This document shows positions 25,159-36,870 of a stretch of 64,000 bases of DNA, in pieces. The translations under genes and the position numbers were made by a program. The stretch's first letter is position 1. Each line of letters begins with the position of its first letter. The notes beneath the pieces are model-generated. The model was not told where the DNA came from. It ran no database searches and worked only from the letters and a program-made list of their open reading frames with translations. This stretch comes from Medicago truncatula (Eukaryota > Streptophyta > Magnoliopsida > Fabales > Fabaceae): positions 54,230,494-54,294,493 of the forward strand of contig NC_053045.1 of NCBI RefSeq assembly GCF_003473485.1, given 5' to 3'.

Positions 25159-25565
25159 GGGAACTTCTACGGTACACTCGCAAATTAATGTGTACCGGTA
25201 CTCCTACTTCAAAAATCTTTAAATTAACTATTATTTTTATGGAATAAAAAGCTATTTGTTGATATTTATATTTTAAAAAATGTCATTTTATAAGGAAAAA
25301 AACGTCATTTCATTGTTTATAAAAATCATATTAATTTTTTTACATTTTATCGTAAAAAATAATCAAAATTCTCTATTATGAGTACTAAAAACTCAGAAAA
25401 ATTAAATTTTATTTTGTCGACGTTTTTGGTTAATAAGATTTAATTATTATAATTATAGGTGATAGAAAACAATTTTTCTCTTCAAAAAATAACACATTTA
25501 ATTATTAATTTGTTGATTGGGTGTACCAATACACTCAAATTTTTGGGTGTACAATAGAATTTGCC
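25159..25565. mobile_element. Mutator-like MITE, copy 1
   Basis: Ends GGGAACTTCTACGGTACACTC and GGGTGTACAATAGAATTTGCC are imperfect inverted repeats. TATATATTC at 25150-25158 and 25566-25574 is an exact 9-bp target duplication. The 407-bp body aligns along its whole length with 31380-31788. Confidence 0.9.
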
Positions 25566-25575
25566 TATATATTCA

Positions 25576-26160
25576 CACAAATAGAGACACATTTTGGCAC
25601 AAGGCGTACCAGAGAGGACTCTCAAAGAAACAGAGTGACTGTCAAAATAATACAGACCAAGCAGTTAGTCGATACCCAAACAAATCAAAGGGTTCGACCA
25701 CCACTGCTAACTACCATGAACAAATGTGGCATTATTAGCCCTTAACCACCAGTAGGAATGAAATTTAACCTTCTCCGTAAGTTTCATTGTGGAACTATGA
25801 GAATTATTATACAATCTATTGTTACGGTCATTCCATACTAGCCAAATACAAAGAAGCCAAAGTAACTGTTAAAAAGATTGACGTTCCCTTAAACCACCTA
25901 AGTAATTAGTAAACTGGACAAAGTGAGCCTGTATACTTTGATGATCTACACCTGAAACGTCAATCCAGTACCGTACCTGCTGCCAAAGAGAACTAGACAG
26001 GTAATTACAATGAAGAAACAAATGCTGCACAGTTTTCACTTGATCGCAACCTGCCAAGCAAAAAGAGTTTGCGCTAGATATAATGTCGCGACTAAGGAAA
26101 TTGTTTTTTGTTGGCAACATGTCCCGAAGTAACCGCCAAGCTAAAATAGAATAGTATTTA
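25576..26160 (-). mobile_element. 5'-truncated LINE fragment
   Basis: The minus-strand reading gives the zinc-binding reverse-transcriptase domain (ILAWRLLRDMLPTKNN, FCLAGCDQVKTVQHLFLHC), then the closing LINE stretch WWSNPLICLGID with stops. The 5' boundary falls near 26160, where unit-B homology resumes. It postdates the segmental duplication, since unit B lacks it. Confidence 0.8.
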
Positions 26161-26330
26161 AATACCAAATGAATAGTGTTTAGAATACACATAAATATAT
26201 TTATCTCAAAAATATTAAATCATTTTTCATCAATTTATTTAGGGGTATTCAAAAAATATCTTCGTGTGTATGTCCAATCGTTGTTTATTTGATCTTATGA
26301 CTATAGAAATTAGTGATATATCAAAATTAA

Positions 26331-26698
26331 ATCAAAATTTAGTTCGTGGATGTGTAAGGAATAGTAACAATAGTCTCTCAATGTATCAAAATTTTAAAAT
26401 AGTTCATGATTGTGCACTTTGGTATTCAAATAGTCCTTTTTACACTAAAATGATGTGTTAGTATTGTCATATTAGTCCCTCAATATATTTATTTATTATC
26501 ATATCAATTCTCATAAGTATTTTCTTACTGTCATATAAGTCCTTATATGAAAAGAGTTAATGTCAGCATTGAGAGATTATTTTGACGTTAAAGACTATTT
26601 TGACTAACGAAATACACAATCAATGACTATTTTATAATTTTGATGCATTGAGATATTAATGTGACTACTCCTTACGTATTCAAAGACTAAATTGACTA
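26331..26698. mobile_element. Foldback element in unit A
   Basis: The left arm (gtctctcaatgtatcaaaat) and right arm (attttgatgcattgagatat) are inverted over about 90 bp. Unit B has no equivalent here. A target duplication is not clear. Confidence 0.65.
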
Positions 26699-27409
26699 TT
26701 ATCCCAATATTAGCATTTATAATTTTCAATTGTTTACCAAATATGATAAGACTTGAGAGGAGACCTAATAAATACAATTTAAAACTTTCATCCAAAAGTT
26801 TGTCATACTCACCTCCACTCCAAATAAGGCATATGGAATTACTACCACGTTTAATTAGTGGACACTAGGAAGGAAATATTCTTTTACTCAAATCGAATGC
26901 AAATGCAAGTGAATTGCTGAACACGTAATCCCAAACATTAGTATCACTAACGCTCAATGAATGAATTTACACTCAAACTTCCCAATTTGTTTAATTAGTG
27001 GACACTAACGCTCAACGGCTCAAGGAATGACACTTAATTAGTACACTCAAACTTTTCAATCCAACTTAATTCTCTTGAATAATTTGTTTCGGTGACATTC
27101 ATTAACCACCTTAATTCAGTTGTTTGGTTACTAAAACTGAGATACGATAATACTCATTTCGGTAACAATTATAAACAAAAATAAATATTTTTGATTTATT
27201 CATTAAATGATATATGCGATCTATTATAACGACTATATACATTATTAATTGAATGAATTTTTTATTTTTTTTTTATAAATAATTGAATGAATTTAAAATG
27301 TAAAGTTTCGTTTATAATAATGACCGGATGGTGTATATGTTTGAAGAGAAACCAAAAATATGTTGAGTTTGATTTTTGCTCAAAATTATCACCTTTAAGC
27401 AACAACACT

Positions 27410-30370
27410 TAATAGCAAATGTATTTTTTTTTGCGCGACAATACTTACCAAATGTATTAACTCTTGGTGAAAAATAACAAATGTATTCGCACATTCATTT
27501 AAGCCACGGTGATTTCTTAACAAGGTAACACTTTTTTGAGATAAACAATGTTATAAAAATCTGTTTAATTAATAAAATTCCTTGAAAAGCATGAGAAAAA
27601 TAGACTATTAGTAGGATTATCAATTACTCTAATCAAACACAACGAAACTTATGTGATTTAATAAGACTTAAATGGTTGGGGGTTAGGAGGGTAGGTGCCT
27701 TTAATTTATCTTTGTTGGGTAAGTGGTGTTGGAGGTTGTTGGTTGATAAGGAGGACATGTGGTACCGAGACTTGAAAGCTCGTTATGGGGAGCTGGGGGG
27801 TGGTTGAAAGAGGGTGGCAGGTATTGTTCGGCCTGGAGGCGGTCTCTGAGTTGGATTAGAGAAGGGATTGGTGAGGGTGTAAGGAGTTGGTTTGAAAATA
27901 ACACTCGTAGGGTGATTGGTGACGGAAAGGGTACTTTATTTTGGTATGATATTTGGGTGGGGGAAATTCCATTGAATCTTAAATTTCCCCGACTCTTTGC
28001 GTTGTCTATTAACAAGGAGCGTTCGATGGAGGAGATGGTGAGGGTGTTGGGGGCGGTTGGTGGGTGGGAGAGCTTGTGGCGTCGTCGTTTACTGGCTTGG
28101 GAGGAGGAGAATGTGAGGGAGTGTTCTGTGTTATTACATAACATTGTTTTGCAGGAAAATGTCAATGATGTTTGGCAGTGGTTGTTAGATCCTTCTCATG
28201 GTTATTTAGTGTGGGGAGCGTATCGCTTTCTCACTAATTCCGGAGAGTTGGTGGATAGGTCTCTAGTCGATGACATTTGGCATCAACATATTTCCTCAAA
28301 GGTGTCTTTGTTCGTGTGGCGACTTTTTCGCAACAGACTTCCCACCAAGAACAATTTGGTGAGACGACATGTTCTCCATCATGATGGCACAACTTGTGTG
28401 TCAAGATGTGGGAATTTGGAAACAACAGCACATTTATTTTTAGCTTGTGACATATTTAGCTCTCTTTGGTCCCATGTTTAGCTCTGGTTGGGTATTGATT
28501 TGGTATCTTCAGGTGATCTTCGTCAACATTTCATTCAGTTTACTAATATGGCGGGACTGCTTAGATCAACTCATCTGTACTTCAGAATCATTTGGTTTGC
28601 CTATGTTTGGGTCCTTTGGAAGGAAAGGAATGACTGTGTTTTCCAAAACACGACTTGTAATACTTCAACTCTAATTGCAAAAGTTAAACTAAACTCTTTC
28701 TTATGGTTGAAATCAAAACCGAGATTATTTAGCTACAGTTACCATGAGTGGTGGAATCATCCCCTTCTTTGTATGGGCATCCACTTGTAATCTTTTTTTT
28801 CTCTGTTTTGTTGTTTTGGTGGTGCTTTTCTTTGTTTTGCACCTTGTTCTTGTACATACTCTTGGGTGGCTTGCTGTTTGCACGTCTTGTGCAGGGTAAA
28901 TCACAGTTGTTAACATCATATACCATTTTAGTTTGTTAAAAAAATAAAAAATAAGACTTAAATGGTTTTTTTTTTTTTTGTAAGAGAGAATATATTGAAA
29001 AAAGTATACTAAATTCTTTTCTTAAAAATGTATATTATCAACACTAGTAAAAAAACTCCTCCAGGGCTTGTAGCCCTCTTTTTCCAACAAAAAACTTCTC
29101 AGAAAGAAAGAAAAAAAGGGTAAAAAAACAATGACTGAAAGGTTGTTAATTTACACGGTGAAAAACGGGTCGAAAATACTCCATTGATCGCTTCCAACTC
29201 CTAAAAAAAAAAAATGAATTTATCAGCTTAAACAAAGAGAAATATTTCATTTTCATCTCCCACTGCTACGACTACAATACCTTCAAAAGCAGCAGAGCAA
29301 CCATTCAGAATGACACATACAAATTAACAACCACAAATTTAGGATGAGAACGCAATCAACATATACGACACATAATTAAGTGAAGTTATCAAAGCTTGAT
29401 TTAATAATGATTCACTAGATTGAAAATTGGGCTCAATGCAAAGAATAATCGCAAGATATTCTTCAATTATTTTTGTTGTTATCAAACAGCAAAAAAATAA
29501 TTTTTAAAAGTGAATAAATGATGTATTTGATGTTTGAATCGTGATCATCCTACATATTATAATACATTGTCTATATTGATTGACTTAAGCTTCATGAAGA
29601 CAATATTCTCCCATTATTTATTCTTAATAAATGATACATATATCATTTTTGTTTTTAATATTTTAAGATATTAGATGCATTTACCTTCTCACTTATTTTT
29701 TAATTAAATAGTAGAAAAATACGGTAGAAATGTATTAATTTTTTTAAGACACTACTGCCATTACTTGGTTGCCAAAGCTTAGTTAATCTGGTCAATTCCC
29801 ATGTTGATTAATTAAATAATTCAAAAATTACGGTAAGAATTATTGCCAGTTCTATGGTTAGTTGATTACACAGCCAAAATGAATAGTGCTTATATACATA
29901 TAAATATATTTATCTTCAATATATTAAATCATTTTTTATTAAACAAAATCTCTTCATGTTAATGTCCAATTACTGTTCATTTGATCTTACGATCATAGAA
30001 AATAATAAGTCTCAATATTGTCATATAATAGTGATATAAACATTCTTCATATTCTCAAAGTTTGTTTAACTTATTCTAGATTTTTTTACTATATCAAGAT
30101 TACATCAAAACTTAACTCATTCTAGTATTTATACTAGTTTTTTTGTTGAAGGAATATTAGTATTTATAGTGTTAAATTGTATAGTTTTCAAGTGTTTTAC
30201 CAAATGTGATAAGACTTATGAATTTACTACCACGTTTAATTAGTGGCCACCAGGAAGCAAATATTCTTTTACCAAATTGAATGTAAACGCAAGTGAATTG
30301 CTCAACGCGTAATCCCAAACATGCTCAATGAATGACACTTAATTACACTCAAACTTCCCAATTAGAAAAA
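27410..30370. repeat. Segmental tandem duplication, unit B
   Basis: Counterpart of unit A, lying head to tail 3 kb downstream. It carries its own LINE (27678-28949). No gene other than TE text is visible in either unit, so the duplicated material is non-coding or decayed. Confidence 0.8.
27678..28949 (+). mobile_element. Young 5'-truncated LINE with 18-bp target duplication
   Basis: AATAAGACTTAAATGGTT occurs exactly at 27660-27677 and 28950-28967, and an A-rich tail precedes the right copy. The frame starts GVRRVGAFNLSLLGKWCWRL. It shifts by one base at the G6 run near 27792-27797, then runs through a 240-codon stretch with the zinc-binding domain (VSLFVWRLFRNRLPTKNN, CGNLETTAHLFLAC). A TAG at 28479-28481 interrupts it, after which the same frame resumes to WWNHPLLCMGIHL (stop at 28788). 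Only the C-terminal end of ORF2 is present. Confidence 0.92.
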
Positions 30371-30593
30371 TTCAAAGATCTTTCACTTAAATCGCATTAA
30401 CTTTATACAAATTGTATAGTTTTCATCATCAACTAACAAACAAACACACTCTATTAATTCTAAATTTTCAATTCTTATAAGCAAAAACACGAAGTAAATC
30501 TAAAAATACACGTGCGATCGATCACAGATCACGTGCATATCAATCTAGTAATTTCATCAACTCCCTAACAAACCTAGAATTTAGCGATTGAAT

Positions 30594-31055
30594 TCAACCG
30601 CGCGTGAGATATCCAGGCAAAGGACTAGCGCGTGGAGACCTGATCGGAACTTCACGCGTCTGTTTCCCGTTAATATCGTAGTAAATCACACCGGAGAAAT
30701 CCAACGGCTCACACTTTCCTCCCATCAAAATCTCCTTCTGCCAAACGCCGCCGTTTCCCCAACCTTCCTTCTCTCTCTCCTCTCTCTGCTTCTTCTTCCC
30801 GAATTGCGACAGTGCTTTGTTGCTTATATTGCTCAGCAACTTCTTCGGTTTCGCCATCGGTGATTTCGGCGGTGTCTTAAGATCGAACCTCCACTCCTCG
30901 TCTCTGATCGGTTTCGTCGTCGATGATGATTTTGCTTTTTCTTTTAATCGGTTAGCTTTTCGTGAGAGTAGAGCCAGGATCGCTGATATTGTTACGAAGA
31001 AGCCGCCGTTGGAGTGGTGGCGGTTTGGCGACTCCGGCGAAGTGATTTTCACCAT
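30594..31055 (-). CDS. Small plant-specific protein of unknown function
   Basis: Single-exon ORF of 153 codons, start ATG at 31055-31053 (MVKITSPESPNRHH), stop TGA at 30596-30594. An N-terminal Ser/Pro-rich start and a short hydrophobic run (FFVTISAILALL, about residues 19-30) precede a Lys/Arg-rich middle with several PP/SP sites. The C-terminal block contains VWQKEILMGGKCEPLDFSG and IYYD, ending in RSPRASPLP. From memory, this ending is shared by a group of short uncharacterised plant proteins. No catalytic motif is visible. The sequence is more GC-rich than its surroundings and lacks internal stops, which supports a real gene. A TATA box lies about 85 bp upstream. Function unknown. Confidence 0.8.
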   Translation of the reverse strand: MVKITSPESPNRHHSNGGFFVTISAILALLSRKANRLKEKAKSSSTTKPIRDEEWRFDLKTPPKSPMAKPKKLLSNISNKALSQFGKKKQREEREKEGWGNGGVWQKEILMGGKCEPLDFSGVIYYDINGKQTREVPIRSPRASPLPGYLTRG

Positions 31056-31138
31056 TTCTCTATTTCTCTGTTTCAGCGATGAGTTAGTTTCGTTTGGTGG
31101 CTGAGTCTTCTCTTTGTGAAATTTGAAAAGTTGAAGGC

Positions 31139-31149
31139 AATATATATAG
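31139..31149 (-). promoter_or_regulatory. TATA box of the 153-aa gene
   Basis: The minus strand reads CCTATATATATTG, placed 84-94 bp upstream of the ATG at 31055. This leaves a normal plant 5' leader of roughly 55-60 nt. Confidence 0.6.
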
Positions 31150-31379
31150 GTGGAAGAGTATTTAGTCCACGGTTATTTTGTTGACTCAATCCTTTTTTCT
31201 TTTTCTTTCTTTTTTTAATTTTACGATTTGTTAGGGAAGTTTGTTATTAGACGTCATTATTATTAATTCTTTCTTTTTTTTTTTGAAAAAATTAAATTTA
31301 TTCATTTGTGGAAAAGAAGAAAAAAATTGAGGAATTTTTTATTCGTTCTAGAAAAATTAAAACTTTACTATTATAATAT

Positions 31380-31788
31380 GGGAACTTTATGGTACACTCA
31401 CAATTTTGAGTATACCGGTACTCTTCTTTCACAAAATATATAAATTAAAGATCACTTTAATGAAATAAAAAGGTATTTGTCAATATTTATATTTTAGAAA
31501 ATATCATTTCATAAGAAAAACCATCATTTCATTGTTTATAAGGATCATATTACAAAATTTACATTTTGTCATAAAAATAATCAAATATTCATTGTTATGA
31601 GTAATAAAAATTCTTAAAAATTAAATTTTATTTCGTCGAAACTTTTAGTATATAAAATTAAATTATCTTAGTTGTCAATGATAGAAAATAATTGTTTTTC
31701 TTCAAAAAAAAACAACTCATTTATTATTAATTTTACGACTTGGTGTACCGATACACCCAAATTTATTGGGTGTACCATAGAATTTGCC
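31380..31788. mobile_element. Mutator-like MITE, copy 2
   Basis: Full-length relative of 25159-25565, with ends GGGAACTTTATGGTACACTCA and GGGTGTACCATAGAATTTGCC. TTATAATAT at 31371-31379 and 31789-31797 is an exact 9-bp target duplication. It sits about 230 bp upstream of the TATA box of the 153-aa gene. Confidence 0.9.
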
Positions 31789-31799
31789 TTATAATATTG

Positions 31800-33050
31800 T
31801 CGATGGATTTAAATCTATTGAAAATTTTCACATCTATTACAATCATAATATCAGACTCCAAATAATATCTGACTCTAAATATTACGACCATTTTATTGAG
31901 AGTTTTGTCAAACATTCTTACTAGAAATTCACCTTTTTAAATTGAGTAAATAGAAAATTTGAAATTCTAACTTTGATCCTTATATATGTAGAACAATATC
32001 CTTATCAATTGAGTTAAACTCACAGAAACATGTGTGTATACACTTTTTTAATAGCAATATTAATATTATCTTTTTTAGGAAAATGACAATATTAATATGT
32101 TGGTTGTTAATATTAGAATTTTATTGTGATGGGGTTGAACCTACAATTTTTTTTTGTTGAAGGAATCTACAACCTCTTTTATCCTTCTACTTCTTAACTA
32201 CCTCTGCCCCAACCACCAAACCACTTTATATCTTTCACAATTTCTTTGATTTTTTTGTCAAGGTTGTCTAGTGGTTGAAATTCACTTTTAAAGTGAATAA
32301 ATAGGGTATCTGGAGTTCGAACTCCAACTCCTGCATATAATAATGCATTTTGTTAGTCACGGGACACATATCAATTCAGTTCATATTTTATATTTATAAA
32401 ATTATTAAAATAAGAGGCTAACTTTATGATAATTACATAGAACAGATTTGAAGATTATTTATTTTATTTTATATTAAGAGAAGTAGTATTAAAAAAGTAC
32501 AAGTTAAGGTACTGAAATTAACCCAATATAAATAAAGAGTGCAACATACAAGAATCAACAACTTAAAAAAAATTAGTTTAAAACCCATTACCCAACTAAC
32601 AAGAGCTCGTAGCATCGCTCATCGAGAGACAAGGAGAGAGAAGTTATGGCCCCACTCCATTATAGAAAGAAGTTACTTGTCCATTGTTTATTTATCCTAA
32701 CCAAAAATCATTTTCATGAAGATATCTTAATTTATTCAGTAATATGCACACTTGTATACCTCTATGTATATGTCTCTATTGTGTGAGTGGCTATTCATAA
32801 GTTCCAATGTTCCATATCGAGTAATGTTAAGAAAAAACAAATAGAAAATTATAATAAATATGTAGAATTAGTTGAGTTTTCCCCACGACAAGAACTTTAG
32901 TTTTTCTTTATGTAGTATAGATAGATTGGTTACCTGTGTGTTATGAAAAAGTTTACGAGTCTTTTCATGTGAATAAATAATGCAGTTGACAAAATTTTCA
33001 ATAGCATTTGAGGATTTCCTTATAAAAATTGCATACTGAGTGATAATATA
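31800..33050. other. Spacer with a decayed SINE at 32262-32372 (minus)
   Basis: On the minus strand, 32372-32262 reads gtcccgtgactaac...atgcaggagttggagttcgaactcc...attcact...aagtgaattt. This is a worn copy of the SINE seen at 15961, with its A-box end damaged. The rest of the interval is AT-rich with no gene. Confidence 0.55.
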
Positions 33051-33054
33051 TTTT

Positions 33055-33440
33055 GTTGTGAGTATTGCAACACAAAATGATTTGTTGGAGTGGATTCGAG
33101 AGAAAGTTAGGAAGCTCGGTTTTTCCACTGTTATTGGTAAATCCGATAACGGTAGCAATGGAAGAAGCACATTTGTTACTTTGATATGTGAAAGAGGGGG
33201 TTCATACACCGAGTACAAGAGAAAGAGTCGGGGCGAGATAGCTGGTTCTAGTAAATGCGAGTGTCCGTTTTGAGTGACAGGTTACTTGTTGACTACTGGT
33301 GATTGAAGCCACAAAGTTTGTGATGTTAGACACAACCATGACATGACTGATGTGTTGAAAGGTCATAAAATTGTCGGTCGTCTAAACCCAAATGAATGTG
33401 TTCACCTTCATGAGATAGTGGATTCAAACGTTATTTAAGT
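33055..33440 (+). pseudogene. FAR1/MULE-type transposase N-terminal fragment
   Basis: The frame WIREKVRKLGFSTVIGKSDN, then FVTLICERGGSY and SKCECPF, matches the FAR1-like DNA-binding start of plant MULE transposases. After the TGA at 33271-33273, shifted frames continue with VCDVRHNHDMTDVLKGHKIV and GRLNPNE, the expected next part. The DDE catalytic region is absent. It is a truncated remnant. No host gene function is implied. Confidence 0.7.
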
Positions 33441-33589
33441 GCAAAACAAAAGTCAATATTTATTGATTAAAGGATTTTAACTATTAATATGTTAGGTTGT
33501 TTGATGAATTTTATTTATAAATTTAAATTATTTCAATCGGATATATACTTATATGTGTACCTAAATACAAAACTTTGTGTATAATAATT

Positions 33590-33619
33590 AATCCAGAAAA
33601 CGCCGGGTATTTAGACTAG
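33590..33619 (+). mobile_element. Degenerate Helitron 3' terminus
   Basis: cgccgggtatttagaCTAG followed by T matches the usual Helitron ending, but the left arm of the hairpin (ccagaaaa) has decayed. The transposase fragment at 33055 could lie inside this Helitron. The 5' end was not found. Confidence 0.4.
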
Positions 33620-34829
33620 TAGTGTTTATTTTATGGTTGAAATGACAATAAATACAAATTAAATTTGAAAATAAAATCAACATTAAAACAATATTCTCCT
33701 CCAAAAACACTATTAACACTAGCGAAAAGCCATCTTTCCGTTCTTTTTACTGCATTAACGTTTGAAAATTATGATTCTAAAAAGGGGGAGTTTTATTCAT
33801 TATAGGTTTGTTTACTCATGTGGGTAGTGAAGGGTTGTTAATTTTCGTAGTTTTCTTGTTTTTTTGTGATAATTGTTTGTTAACTTCGTGTTCTTGATTG
33901 TTATATTAATTTTGAATTAGAAAAATAATTTATTTAGCACAAGTGACTTTAATGAAAACCTAATTTTATTAAACTGTGATTTTATGAAAGTCAATTGTTA
34001 TGCCGAATTACCTTATTCAGATGATGTGCTATGAATTTGTTTTGAATGGTTCTGTGATACCAAATGTGTTACTGCTCTTATATACATATATACAAAACAT
34101 TCTTCGATGTACTGCCTTGTTCCTATGAATTAATTTATATGATTATAATTGGACATTCGTTGATTAGGTATCGAAGATTATAGATCACGTTAAGAGATGC
34201 ATAAATTAATCCTATAGCTATTTGTTTAGAGTTTCTATCGGTGACTCACCCCTACATTGATGTAGCTATCTTGTATCAAAGTTTATGCATGTTGTATATA
34301 CATAATTTGTGTTCTTTTGAAAGAACCATGTATATATGCGTGTGTGTATATATAATGATCATTGAAGAACCGTGCTCAAAATAATATACTTCTTTTCCAA
34401 GTGATTGTATAAAGATTAATTATTTGACAATGTGTATTTGTGAGTTATTTGATTATGCATCTCTGAATATATGACTTTGTTCTTAAAATTATAGAAGTTC
34501 AGTTGTTCTCTGCTTGTAAAATTTAGGTGTTCTCTTAAAATTATGGAAGTGTTCCACTTGTTTGTTTAATTTAAGTTTGTGAACATTTCTTTATTTGTTT
34601 GATGGAATTTACTTGTTGAAAGGTTCATCCTGTATGCATCGGCTACTTAATTAATGAATTTAATTAGAAGATAAATTGAATATGTTTGTTATTTAATGAT
34701 GTAATTGATGTTGTTAATGATTAATGAATTATTATATGAATGTATATGTTGATGAATATGATGATTTATGATGTTGTTCATGATTGAAGAATTATTATAT
34801 GGATATTCTTGATTGATGAATTATGATGC

Positions 34830-35706
34830 AAAGTCATTGTTGTTGTCGTTGCCGCTGTTATCGTCAATGTCGTTAAAGTTGTAAGTTGTTGTTCTAAGTT
34901 GTTGAAGTTGTCAAAGCTATCTAAGTTATTAAAGTTGTTGGTTGCTGAGTCCATGCATACTCATTAAGTTGAGGGTTTGATGCCCTGTGAGCCTATTTGC
35001 TCTATACGTTGGGGGCTTGATGCCCTGATTGGTACCACATGAATATTGCATTTGTCAAGTTGATGTTATTGTCGTTGTATTGTCGGTGTTGTCGTCGTGT
35101 TGTCAAGTTGTCGAAATAATTAATGATTTATATTTGGAATTATGTGAAGTATCAATATTGTTTAATTGTTGTTGTTTATGTTGATAAATTCTCTTACTTA
35201 AATTATTGTTTATTAGTTTTACTAAAGATGAATAGGTGTTGTTATGTGTCGTTAAATTCTTTTAAAGAATTATGCTCTTATTGTTATTGAATGTGAAATC
35301 TCACCCTTTCTGTTTGAATGTTGCATCTACGTGGGTAATGTGCAGATAACCAAGATTAGCTGTTGAAGTGAGTTGACTCTGTCACGCATCGTCTTAGGGT
35401 CGCTCTGATACGTAACAAGATGGGGGATATTTGTGTTGTTTTCCATTTGTTACGTATTATTATGAATTATGTTGATGAACTACATATAATGGAATTTTAA
35501 TAAGTTGTTTATGTTGAGGCCGTTGTGCAATTACGTTGTTTAATTAATGTTTTCCGCTGCAATGAGATTTGAATTGATAACCTGAGATGTTTTGAATAAA
35601 TAGTAATTATACTCTATTTATCTTTTAAGGAAGTGTGACATCCTGTTTTAGTTGTTTACTTTAATGTTTATGCAAAAAAATTCAAGTTGGGAAAACGGGG
35701 TGTTAC
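34830..35706 (+). mobile_element. Probable 3' part of a gypsy-type LTR
   Basis: GTT/GTC-rich text, twin phrases ttgatgccctg (about 34978 and 35010), and the ending aagtgtgacatcctg...gggaaaacggggtgttaca resemble Tekay/Del-type chromovirus LTRs of legumes (recalled, not searched). No second LTR or polymerase text is seen, so it may be a solo or truncated LTR. Its left limit is uncertain. Confidence 0.4.
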
Positions 35707-35740
35707 AAGAGACATGTTGAATGCTATGTGGTTGACAACC

Positions 35741-35850
35741 CTTAATGAGTTAGATATAAATATGGTTTATGATAAAATACTATGACGAAATTTAATTCAT
35801 GTAGTTGACCTCACTTATTGGGATAAAACTTGATTGTTGTATAAGAAAAA
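35741..35850 (+). mobile_element. RTE-type LINE 3' tail
   Basis: The text tatggtttatgataaaata...catgtagttgacctcactta ttgggataa... matches the 46042-46165 tail. It is the common 3' end of plant RTE-like LINEs. Confidence 0.45.
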
Positions 35851-36870
35851 AAAAAAAGAGACATGCTGAAAACTATGTGACTGAATAGCACAACGAAAGA
35901 TCTATTATAGAAGATATTATACATTTAATTAGGAACAATCATATTATAGGGTGGTTGACGATGGTTATCGGATTGTAGTGGGCATGAGATTAAGAGATCA
36001 ATTGTAGGTTAATCTAGTGGGATAGACTCGCGAGGTTCAGAAGGAACAATTGTAGGCAGACCAGTAATACCATCCAGAAGAGGTTCAAGATGAAATTTTT
36101 AAAAGGGTTCCAAGGTCATCGTGTTCGACTCTAAAAATGGAGCAGACCTGAAAAGGTGACGTCAACCGATATGAGGTATTGTTGTAGTGTACAAGAGTAG
36201 CAACTAGCAACAAAAACCTTTATTATGACCGATGATAACAAAGAAAAATACACTAAGGTTTTGTTTGGATGACAAAATAAAATTGTAGGCAAGAAATTAT
36301 TAGAGGGAAGAATGCATGTGTTTTCTTTGAGTAGAATGTTTTTTTTTCGTTGGTTCAACTTAGACCTTTTAACTAAAACATGGTCTTACACTTCATTGGT
36401 ACTTGTAAATGTGATTTTAATCTATCTTTCTTTTTATCTCTTCTTCTATAAAATGTGATTTCGATCATACTATATAATTGAATTTATTATTATTTGCATA
36501 GATGATAAATTAATGTAAGAGTGGGTGAGCATCAGATCATGAATTACACCTATCATGATCTCAGCCACAAATGTGAAACAAATGGTTTAGTCAACTATGT
36601 TGGAAGGAGCACTATACTCAGTTGATTCATAGACAATGGCAAAGGCCAAGTCTTAATTAATTAACTTTTGCAACACCTGGAGTCACTGTGCCTAGTGGGA
36701 AACTTATGTGGGTCTAATGTTGGACTTGGACCCACTATCAACTTATAAACCAATCTCAACACGTTTCTCATCCATATTGGCCCCACCAACTTGTGTGTTG
36801 ACACTTCACAATTAATCATGCGATACATTGCGAGCTTCAATTCATGCCTAGTAGAGGATATTAATAATAA
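35851..36870. other. Spacer, nothing recognised
   Basis: No gene or element end was recognised. The stretch ends at the Helitron border. Confidence 0.45.

Larger units (their letters stand above)
24370..27085. repeat. Segmental tandem duplication, unit A
   Basis: Blocks in the same order and orientation recur in unit B (27410-30370): gacaatacttacca...gtattaactc, aagccac...gaaaacgggtcgaaaatactccatt, aaatgaatagtg...aaatatatttatct, and ttactaccacgtttaattagtgg. Identity is broken by unit-specific insertions (MITE 25159-25565, LINE 25576-26160, foldback 26331-26698). Confidence 0.8.

Noticed and set aside
27701..28165. 154-codon minus-strand frame rich in Pro/Ser/Thr
   Set aside because: Shadow of the + strand LINE ORF.
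28725..28926. Lys/Thr-rich minus-strand frames
   Set aside because: Antisense of the LINE 3' untranslated region and A-rich tail.
32868..33218. 116-codon minus-strand frame
   Set aside because: It is antisense to the FAR1/MULE fragment. The + strand carries the recognisable protein text.
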